A stretch of DNA of 64,000 nt from Powellomyces hirtus (taxonomy: Eukaryota; Chytridiomycota; Chytridiomycetes; Spizellomycetales; Powellomycetaceae), in NCBI GenBank assembly GCA_025526995.1, contig JAHLKG010000027.1:1-64000 (forward strand), written 5' to 3'. Below, piece after piece: positions 1-9,905 of the stretch. The notes beneath the pieces were generated by a model that did not search any database, was not told the DNA's origin, and saw only the letters and a program-made list of their open reading frames with translations. Position 1 is the first letter of the stretch, and every line of letters starts with the position of its first letter. Position numbers and translations under genes: made by a program.

Positions 1-3000
1 CGAAGCTCTCTGGCGAAGCAAAACAATGGTATTGTAATCATCAGAAAGATGCCGAACAAGGGATGGTGGAGCCCATCACAGACTGGGAATCCTTCAAGCC
101 TCCTTTCCTCTCGCGTTACCAACCAAGCGATCATGAAGAAACTTTGCTCACTCAACTTAAGAGACTCCGACAAGGAAGTCATTCCATCTCGCAGTACAAT
201 ACCTCATTCACGAAGATCACAAGTCAGATCCCCTTGAAGGTGCCGTTTGAAATCTACAAGTGGTTCTACCTTCGCGGAATGAATGAACATCATGCAGAGC
301 TCGTCAGAACTCAAAGTTTCAAGGATCTCCATGGCCTCATGGCAGCTGCCAAGCGTCTGGATAACGGAAGTAACAAGAGTAACCAAAACAACCGTTTCGC
401 CAAGAAGAGCGAAAACATCGCGCTCAAAGCCCAACCTTCAAAGAAAGACGGCTCAAGTCACAAGAAGACCGACGCGAAGAAGACCACAGACTCGAAGAAG
501 AGACAGAACTTCCCCTGTTGGTTATGCAATTCGAATGAACATACCCCATTCAATTGTCCCCTCAAAGCCCAGGCAGTCGAAGCCTTAAAACCCGTTGCTA
601 ATGCCAACATTGCAGAAGCACATAACGCCACTACATTGGCATACCTGGATTCGGGCTGCTCACAGCACATGACGAATGACATTTCCATTCTCGAATCCTA
701 TGAAGAGCACTCAACGCGCGTCAGATTTGGAAACAACGCCTTTCTCGATGCCGAAGCGAAAGGGGACGCTATCTTGAAGCTTCCAGATGGAGATGTACCC
801 CTCACAGATGTTCTCTACGTTCCGAAGCTCGCCAAGACTCTCATCTTGGTCTCCGCACTCACCAAAGATGGAAAGAGAGTCACCTTTGAAGATGAGAGCG
901 CCATCATTCAAGACTGCAATGGCACTACGAACGACATCACCATACCTCTCGTTCGAGGAATGTATCACATCTTGCCAACTCCGATGGCTTTCGTTACTCA
1001 AACTCGCTCAAGGACACACGCGTCCAATGTACCGACACACGCGTCGAAAAATACATCTACCGAATTGACAAAATGGACAAACGCGTCCAATGTACCGACA
1101 CACGCGTCCGATACATCGATTCAAGCACTCAACCTGTCGACAGATGCTACCGGTATGGCGGCCACGCGTTCTACCCCGCTCCAAGCCACGTCGGAGGGGC
1201 CGGCTGCCCCGAATGGGGGGCCAGCCGGCCCCATACTCTCCAGTGAGGGGGCTGGCCGCCCCAATTTGGGGCTGGCCAGCCCCCCACTGGAGAGTGAGAG
1301 TTGTGGGTGCTGTGGTGGGGGGCCGGCCGCCCCAAAAGCATCGGATGATGCTGAGGATGGTGCCCCCTCGGGGGCACCATCCGCCGATGGCGCCGCCGCC
1401 GCCGCCGCTGCTTCGGCGGCTTCTTCTGGGGCTTGTTCTGGTCCCTCTTGTCCAGTCAACGAAGGAACCCTCTGGCATCACCGATTGGGCCATCCTGGCA
1501 CTCACATCATGAAGCAACTCAAGCTCCCAATGACCAACGAAGTCTGCAAAGGTTGCGAGTTTGGTAAGCACAAGCACTCACCATTCAACGGTACAATGAC
1601 ACGGTCCAAGACGCCACTCGATCGCCTACATGTCGACCTAAACGGTCCGCACATACCCGCGGTTGGCGATGAGAAATATGCCCTCGTTGTGATCGATGAC
1701 TATTCACGCTTCACATGGATCTTCTTCTTGAAGACGAAGAGCGAATCTACTGCAAAATTGATTGAATTCATCAATTTCATCGAAAAACAGACCAACGAAA
1801 GGGTCAGACGACTTCATTCCGATCGAGGGGGGGAGTTTGTCAATCACGATCTGAAAGAATTCATTTCGAAAAAGGGCATTCTGCACGAACTCACCGCTGC
1901 AGATTCCCGACAGTCTAACAGTGTAGCTGAAAGGTTCAACCTCACCCTGTTCGACACCATTCGTTCTTTGGAACACTCATACGGCATCCCGAAAGAACTC
2001 TGGACCGAGTTAGCGGCTACATCAGTCTACTTACGGAATCGCCTACCCCACAAGTCCAATAACAACATTTCGCCGTACAAACAACTCAACGGCGAAGAGC
2101 CCTCACTTTCTCACCTTTGTGTGATTTGGGCCGATGCCTTTGTGCATCTCGTCAAGAGAAAACAAGTCTCAAAGTTGGCACCGCGCGCCACACGTCTCAA
2201 ACTCATCGGTTACGAATTTGACGGCGCTTACCGCTGTTGGGATGACAACCGTCAAGAAATAGTCATTTCTCGCGATGTAACGTTCGACGAAAACTCAGCA
2301 CTCGAACTCGCGAAAGACTACATTCCGCCTGAAGAACTCTACGAAGTCAAAGAGATTCTCGACTCACGTGATGGCCCGGAAGGCCCCGAATTCCTCTGCA
2401 AATGGCTAGGATTCGAAGATGAAGATAATACATGGGAACCGCTCGAAAATGTCAATCATTTGACAGTCTTCGCTGACTACATCAACGAGAAGACGGCGAG
2501 CGCTCTTTCGGCTGCAAGTACCGAAGAACCCCAAACTTACAAACAAGCGCTCTTATCAGACGACGCGCCGAAGTGGACCGAGGCCATAAATGCCGAATTG
2601 AAGTCCCTTCATACCAATGAAACATGGGAAGTCATTAACCCCAAATCCTTACCGCACAATCAACGGCCCATCCGCACTAAATGGGTATTCAAGATTAAGC
2701 GAGACCTGAATGGTCAACCCCAACGATACAAGGCCCGGCTTGTAGTGAAAGGCTTCAAACAACGCTACGGCATCGACTACAACGAAACCTACGCTCCGGT
2801 TGCCAAGATTGCTACCCAACGCGTCCTTCTCGCTCTCGCCGCCAGTCTAGGCTTGAAATGCCATCAAATGGATGTAGTAACCGCATTCCTGAATGGGATT
2901 GTTACCGAGACCATCCTAATCTATGCCCCTGAAGGCTCTGGCTTTCCGCCTGGGACCATCCTTCGACTCCGAAAGGCCCTTTACGGTCTGAAACAAGCCC

Positions 3001-4157
3001 CGCGCGAATGGTATTCCCTACTTCACAAAGAACTGACTTCTTTGGGATTCAAGCGCCTGGCAAATGACAATGCCGTTTACATCAGAACTCTACCTGAAAG
3101 TGACTCATCGCAGTACATCTCCGTCTACGTCGACGATCTCCTCATCTTCGCAAAGACCGAATCGGAAATCTTGTCAATCAAGACATCCCTGCACAACGAG
3201 TTCAACATGACAGACCTAGGCGAAGTCAACCACTACCTGGGAATGAGAGTTCGACGCGACTACTCAAGGCACGTCATCTACCTCGATCAAGAGTCATATG
3301 TAAATGACATCCTCGAGCGCTTTGGTATGCAAGATTGCAAGCCCGTCAACACTCCGATGGACCAGACCAAGCTCGAACCCTACGAAGTCGAAAATACAAA
3401 GACTTCACCTAACCCGCAAGAAGGAGAATACCGCGAAATCGTCGGTTCTCTCATGTACCTGATGATATGCATGCATCCTGACATCGCTGTTGCAGTCAGT
3501 ATGCTTTCTCGCTTCGCAAGCAACCCTTCACCTCAACATCTGCAAGCTGCAAAGCGCGTTCTTTGCTACCTACAGGGAACATCAGATTACAGCCTCTGCA
3601 TCGGCGGAAATCACGTCACCCTTCACGGCTACAGCGATGCCGATTGGGGAAACAATATCATTGATTGACGGTCAATCATTGGCTACCTTTTCTACATTGG
3701 AAATGCGGGCCCCGTTACTTGGGCTTCGAAACGCCAACCCACCGTTGCTCTCTCATCTACCGAAGCTGAATACATGGCACTTTCATTCGCCACTCAAGAG
3801 ACAATCTGGCTTCGCTCACTTCTGCAAGAACTCCAAATCCCCGAATATCTCGATGAGAATGCTCGACCTACAACGATCTACGAAGACAATCAGTCATGCA
3901 TCTCGTTGGCAATGAATCCCATGCATCACGCCCGTACCAAGCACATCGACATTCGACATCACTTCATTCGTGATCACATCGACAAGGAGATTCACCTGGA
4001 GTACTTACCCACCGCTGAAATGGTAGCCGACTCACTTACGAAGCCTCTACCAGCCCCGGCATTCAAATACCATCGCGAAAACATGTGCATCAAGCACTAC
4101 GACAACACCATCACGCCAATGACGAAAGTGTCCATGACGGAGCTCCCGAATGAGTAA
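1..4157 (+). pseudogene. Ty1/copia Gag-Pol polyprotein, copy 1 (5' truncated by window, one nonsense codon)
   Basis: This is the polyprotein of an LTR retrotransposon. The frame is open from base 3 to a TGA at 3666-3668, then continues in the same frame to the TAA at 4155-4157. By comparison with copy 2, about 239 N-terminal residues lie before the window. Domains in order are Gag, a CX2CX4HX4C zinc knuckle (CWLCNSNEHTPFNC), aspartic protease (LDSGCSQHM), the pre-integrase motif (LWHHRLGHPG), integrase with intact HVDLNGP, LHSDRGGEF and AERFN, a chromodomain (about 2327-2490), reverse transcriptase with YVDDL, and RNase H with TEAEYM and KHIDIRHH. The order protease-integrase-RT-RNase H defines copia. 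The stop falls where copy 2 has CGA (Arg), inside RNase H just after YSDADWGNN, so RNase H is split. The element is probably inactive in RNase H but otherwise well kept. Confidence 0.95.
1235..1297 (+). repeat. Palindromic 51-bp insertion in copia copy 1
   Basis: Copy 1 carries 51 bp (1247-1297) that copy 2 lacks. With the flanking bases it forms a near-perfect GC-rich inverted repeat, with arms at about 1235-1264 and 1265-1295 and no real loop. The length is a multiple of three, so the reading frame survives. It lies in the low-complexity Ala/Gly/Pro-rich linker between protease and the pre-integrase domain. Either copy 2 lost a hairpin by slippage or copy 1 gained one. Confidence 0.85.
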
Positions 4158-4196
4158 AATCCCATCATCGCGGATCGATTGCTCGGACAGGGGGTG

Positions 4197-4562
4197 TATT
4201 GGAATGTTGAGACTTGCGTACTCAACGTTTGGTCCTTACATTAGATCCTTACTTGGATTCTCCGACTAGAACGCGTAACCACCATACCGGTAACGCTAAG
4301 AGCTGAATTGGATCACGTGTGATCACGTGATTGGAGAAAAAGTAGATTAGAACGCTCGAAGCGAGACATTACCGATAAGACTTTAAGACATAAAATACAT
4401 TCACATACATTACATCTCCGTGCATCTGACAACGCTACATCGTCAGCTGCATCTCAGAAGAGCTCTGTAATCCCCCTTTACGAAGTATACTGGAGGTTAC
4501 ATCTAATTCGGCCAATCCTCTGCAATTCCGATAAAGTACTGGAAACGCCGATATCTCCAATA
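4197..4562 (+). repeat. Shared LTR between the two copia elements (366 bp)
   Basis: This LTR serves as 3' LTR of copy 1 and 5' LTR of copy 2. It is bounded by an inverted repeat, TATTGGA at the start and TCCAATA at the end, and has the same length as the LTR at 9540-9905. A purine-rich tract (GGACAGGGGG, about 4185-4194) precedes it as the polypurine tract. It holds CACGTG and GATCACGTGAT palindromes. The two LTRs differ at many sites, visibly more than the internal regions do. An alternative left edge two bases earlier (TG) cannot be excluded. Confidence 0.9.
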
Positions 4563-4576
4563 GGTTATGAGCCCTG
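4563..4576 (+). promoter_or_regulatory. Primer-binding site, complementary to initiator tRNA-Met anticodon arm
   Basis: Directly after the LTR the sequence GGTTATGAGCCCTG is complementary to CAGGGCUCAUAACC, the anticodon stem-loop of fungal initiator tRNA-Met. Drosophila copia is known to prime from a 5' half-molecule of this tRNA cut in the anticodon loop. The match is visible in the sequence; the half-tRNA mechanism is inferred from it. Confidence 0.8.
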
Positions 4577-4676
4577 AGACCGGTCGAATTCGAATCATTC
4601 TCCCTTCGTAAAACCTGTAAACTACAAGTCTTCCGTCAAATTCAAGTGCCAAGAAAGTACCGAGCACACCGTCAAG

Positions 4677-7600
4677 ATGCCTACTGCAAGATCTCCCATT
4701 CTAGGAGTGCAGACCCGCCAACAAGCCCGTCAAGCCACACGAGAAGCCCAACGGGGTCTTGACGCTGAAGAAGACGTTAATATCGATGCCTCAATCTACC
4801 ATGATTCCCACGACGCAGATGCCGATGTGGATGAGATGAATCATGGAGAAATTCATGCAGACTTGGCGATAGTACCGTCCGAAGTACCGACTGACATTGT
4901 CATGGAAATTCTGCAGAGGTTCAAGATGGAAATCGACAAAAAGCTCGACCATCGGATGGACAGGTTGGAGAGGACTTTATTGACTAGTTCAAACCCTCTT
5001 GCTACATCAACTTCCCATCAACAACCAGAGAAGTACGAAAAGCCTAATATCGGTGGTCATCCTACGGCCGTTTCACCAATGAGAAGCCCAAAAGCGGGCC
5101 TTGAGTACCCTTTTCTACATCAACACATTACTCACGGCGAAGTTGAAGCCCCAGTTGCCCCTCACTTTCGTCCGTCTTCCCCAATGGAGAGCACAACAAC
5201 TACGAGCAGCAGAAAGAGCGATGATCGAGACGCACAACGTACATCATTCGCATACTTCAAATCTGCGATCGATGCAGTATCTACATTCGACGGGACGGGA
5301 AATCTCTCAAAACTTGCCGACTTCATCGATCAACTTACTCTAGTCTTTCGCCTAAAACCTGTATCTGAAGAAGAACAACTCTCATTCATCTTCACGAAGC
5401 TCTCTGGCGAAGCAAAACAATGGTATCGTAATCATCAGAAAGATGCCGAACAAGGGATGGTGGAGCCCATCACAGACTGGGAATCCTTCAAGCCTCCTTT
5501 CCTCTCGCGTTACCAACCAAGCGATCATGAAGAAACTTTGCTCACTCAACTTAAGAGACTCCGACAAGGAAGTCATTCCATCTCGCAGTACAATACCTCA
5601 TTCACGAAGATCACAAGTCAGATCCCCTTGAAGGTGCCGTTCGAAATCTACAAGTGGTTCTACCTTCGCGGAATGAATGAACATCATGCAGAGCTCGTCA
5701 GAACTCAAAGTTTCAAGGATCTCCATGGCCTCATGGCAGCTGCCAAGCGTCTGGATAACGGAAGTAACAAGAGTAACCAAAACAACCGTTTCGCCAAGAA
5801 GAGCGAAAACATCGCGCTCAAAGCCCAACCTTCAAAGAAAGACGGCTCAAGTCACAAGAAGACCGACGCGAAGAAGACCACAGACTCGAAGAAGAGACAG
5901 AACTTCTCCTGTTGGTTATGCAATTCGAATGAACATACCCCATTCAATTGTCCCCTCAAAGCCAAGGCAGTCGAAGCCTTAAAACCCGTTGCTAATGCCA
6001 ACATTGCAGAAGCACATAACGCCACTACATTGGCATACCTGGATTCGGGCTGCTCACAGCACATGACGAATGACATTTCCATTCTCGAATCCTATGAAGA
6101 GCACTCAACGCGCGTCAGATTTGGAAACAACGCCTTTCTCGATGCCGAAGCGAAAGGGGACGCTATTTTGAAGCTTCCAGATGGAGATGTACCCCTCACA
6201 GATGTTCTCTACGTTCCGAAGCTCGCCAAGACTCTCATCTTGGTCTCCGCACTCACCAAAGATGGAAAGAGAGTCACCTTTGAAGATGAGAGCGCCATCA
6301 TTCAAGACTGCAATGGCACTACGAACGACATCACCATACCTCTCGTTCGAGGAATGTATCACATCTCGCCAACTCCGATGGCTTTCGTTACTCAAACTCG
6401 CTCAAGGACACACGCGTCCAATGTACCGACACACGCGTCGAAAAATACATCTACCGAATTGACAAAATGGACAAACGCGTCCAATGTACCGACACACGCG
6501 TCCGATACATCGATTCAAGCACTCAACCTGTCGACAGATGCTACCGGTATGGCGGCCACGCGTTCTACCCCGCTCCAAGCCACGTCGGAGGGGCCGGCTG
6601 CCCCGAATGGGGGGCCAGCCGGCCCCATACTCTCCAGTGAGAGTTGTGGGTGCTGTGGTGGGGGGCCGGCCGCCCCAAAAGCATCGGATGATGCTGAGGA
6701 TGGTGCCCCCTCGGGGGCACCATCCGCCGATGGCGCCGCCGCCGCCGCCGCTGCTTCGGCGGCTTCTTCTGGGGCTTGTTCTGGTCCCTCTTGTCCAGTC
6801 AACGAAGGAACCCTCTGGCATCACCGATTGGGCCATCCTGGCACTCACATCATGAAGCAACTCAAGCTCCCAATGACCAACGAAGTCTGCAAAGGTTGCG
6901 AGTTTGGTAAGCACAAGCACTCACCATTCAACGGTACAATGACACGGTCCAAGACGCCACTCGATCGCCTACATGTCAACCTAAACGGTCCGCACATACC
7001 CGCGGTTGGCGATGAGAAATATGCCCTCGTTGTGATCGATGACTATTCACGCTTCACATGGATCTTCTTCTTGAAGACGAAGAGCGAATCTACTGCAAAA
7101 TTGATTGAATTCATCAATTTCATCGAAAAACAGACCAACGAAAGGGTCAGACGACTTCATTCCGATCGAGGGGGGGAGTTTGTCAATCACGATCTGAAAG
7201 AATTCATTTCGAAAAAGGGCATTCTGCACGAACTCACCGCTGCAGATTCCCGACAGTCTAACAGTGTAGCTGAAAGGTTCAACCTCACCCTGTTCGACAC
7301 CATTCGTTCTTTGGAACACTCATACGGCATCCCGAAAGAACTCTGGACCGAGTTAGCGGCTACATCAGTCTACTTACGGAATCGCCTACCCCACAAGTCC
7401 AATAACAACATTTCGCCGTACAAACAACTCAACGGCGAAGAGCCCTCACTTTCTCACCTTCGTGTGATTTGGGCCGATGCCTTTGTGCATCTCGTCAAGA
7501 GAAAACAAGTCTCAAAGTTGGCACCGCGCGCCACACGTCTCAAACTCATCGGTTACGAATTTGACGGCGCTTACCGCTGTTGGGATGACAACCGTCAAGA

Positions 7601-9500
7601 AATAGTCATTTCTCGCGATGTAACGTTCGACGAAAACTCAGCACTCGAACTCGCGAAAGACTACATTCCGCCTGAAGAACTCTACGAAGTCAAAGAGATT
7701 CTCGACTCACGTGATGGCCCGGAAGGCCCCGAATTCCTCTGCAAATGGCTAGGATTCGAAGATGAAGATAATACATGGGAACCGCTCGAAAATGTCAATC
7801 ATTTGACAGTCTTCGCTGACTACATCAACGAGAAGACGGCGAGCGCTCTTTCGGCTGCAAGTACCGAAGAACCCCAAACTTACAAACAAGCGCTCTTATC
7901 AGATGACGCGCCGAAGTGGACCGAGGCCATAAATGCCGAATTGAAGTCCCTTCATACCAATGAAACATGGGAAGTCATTAACCCCAAATCCTTACCGCAC
8001 AATCAACGGCCCATCCGCACTAAATGGGTATTCAAGATTAAGCAAGACCTGAATGGTCAACCCCAATGATACAAGGCCCGGCTTGTAGTGAAAGGCTTCA
8101 AACAACGCTACGGCATCGACTACAACGAAACCTACGCTCCGGTTGCCAAGATTGCTACCCAACGCGTCCTTCTCGCTCTCGCCGCCAGTCTAGGCTTGAG
8201 ATGCCATCAAATGGATGTAGTAACCGCATTCCTGAATGGGATTGTTACCAAGACCATCCTAATCTATGCCCCTGAAGGCTCTGGCTTTCCGCCCGGGACC
8301 ATCCTTCGACTCCGAAAGGCCCTCTACGGTCTGAAACAAGCCCCGCGCGAATGGTACTCCCTACTTCACAAAGAACTGACTTCTTTGGGATTCCAACCCC
8401 TGGCAAATGACAATGCCGTCTACATCAGAACTCTACCTGAAAGTGACTCATCGCAGTACATCTCCGTCTACGTCGACGATCTCCCCATTTTTGCAAAGAC
8501 CGAATCGGAAATCTCGTCAATCAAGACATCCCTGCACAACGAGTTCAACATGACAGACCTAGGCGAAGTCAACCACTACCTGGGAATGAGAGTTCGACGC
8601 GACTACTCAAGGCACGTCATCTACCTCGATCAAGAGTCATATGTAAATGACATCCTCGAGCGCTTTCGTATGCAAGATTGCAAGCCCGTCAACACTCCGA
8701 TGGACCAGACCAAGCTCGAACCCTACGAAGTCGAAAATACAAAGACTTCACCTAACCCGCAAGAAGGAGAATATTGCGAAATTGTTGGATCTCTCATGTA
8801 CCTGATGATCTGCACGCGCCCTGACATTGCTGTAGCTGTCAGTATGCTTTCTCGCTTCGCAAGCAACCCCTCACCTCAACATCTGCAAGCTGCAAAGCGT
8901 GTTCTTCGCTACCTACGGGGGACTTCTACTTACAGCCTCCGCATCGGCGGCAACAACGGTACCCTTCACGGATACAGTGACGCCGACTGGGGAAATAACA
9001 TCATCGATCGACGGTCAATCACTGGCTACCTTTTCTGCATTGGAAATGCGGGCCCCGTTACTTGGGCTTCGAAGCGCCAACCCACCGTTGCTCTCTCATC
9101 TACCGAAGCTGAATATATGGCACTTTCATTCGCCACTCAAGGGACTATCTGGCTTCGCTCACTTCTGCAAGAACTCCAAATCCCCGAATATCTCAATGAA
9201 AATGCTCGACCCACAACGATCTACGAAGACAATCAGTCATGCATCTCGTTGGCAATGAATCCCGTGCATCACGCCCGTACCAAGCACATCGACATTCGAC
9301 ATCACTTCATTCGTGATCACATCGACAAGGAGATTCACCTGGAGTACTTACCCACTGCTGAAATGGTAGCCGACTCACTTACGAAGCCTTTACCGGCCCC
9401 GGCATTCAAATACCATCGCGAAAACATGTGCATCAAGCACTACGACAACACCATCACGCCAATGACGAAAGCGTCCATGACGGAGCTCCCAAATGAGTAA
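4677..9500 (+). pseudogene. Ty1/copia Gag-Pol polyprotein, copy 2 (one nonsense codon, damaged integrase)
   Basis: The reading frame runs from ATG 4677 to TAA 9498-9500, interrupted once by TGA at 8067-8069 at the start of the RT domain; copy 1 has CGA there. Unbroken it would be about 1,607 residues. Approximate positions: Gag 1-400, zinc knuckle about 412, protease LDSGCSQHM about 454, LWHHRLGHPG about 712, integrase about 760-930, chromodomain about 998-1050, RT after 1100, RNase H at the C-terminus. Two further changes look harmful: the first integrase catalytic Asp (HVDLNGP in copy 1) is Asn (AAC, 6978-6980), and the residue after YVDDL is Pro instead of Leu. The N-terminus is lysine/aspartate-rich Gag with no signal peptide. 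This copy is non-functional on three counts. Confidence 0.95.
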
Positions 9501-9539
9501 AATCCCATCATCGCGGATCGATTGCTCGGACAGGGGGTG

Positions 9540-9905
9540 TATTGGAATGTTGAGCCTTGCGTACTCAACGTTAGTCCTTACATTAGATCCTAATTTGGAA
9601 TCTCCGGCTAGAACGCGTGACCGTGATACCGGTAACGCTAAGAGCTGAATTGGATCACGTGTGATCACGAGATTGAAAAAAAAAGTAGTTTAGAATGCTC
9701 GAAGCGAAACATTACCGATAAGACTTTAAGACATAAAATACATTCACATACATTACATCTCCGTGCATCTGACAACGCTACATCGTCATCTGCATCACAG
9801 AAGAGCTCTGTAAACCCCCTTTACGAAGTATACTGGAGGCCACATTGAATTCGGCCAATCCTCTGCATTTCCGATAAAGTACTGGAAACGCCGATATCTC
9901 CAATA
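9540..9905 (+). repeat. 3' LTR of copia copy 2 (366 bp), inserted in the recombinase gene
   Basis: It has the same ends (TATTGGA...TCCAATA) and length as the LTR at 4197-4562, and is preceded by the same polypurine tract (about 9528-9537). Base 9906 onward is coding sequence, on the minus strand, of a tyrosine recombinase. That frame reads into the LTR by chance and stops at 9795, so the LTR replaced the last part of the GCR1_C domain. The matching target duplication should precede the 5' LTR outside the window. Confidence 0.9.

Noticed and set aside
1008..1577. Minus-strand and alternate-frame open frames over the copia GC-rich linker
   Set aside because: They are by-products of the GC-rich low-complexity Pol linker and recur identically in both copies.
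3666..8069. Programmed stop-codon readthrough in copia Pol
   Set aside because: The TGA codons are at different places in the two copies (RNase H and RT), and each is CGA in the other copy, so they are mutations.
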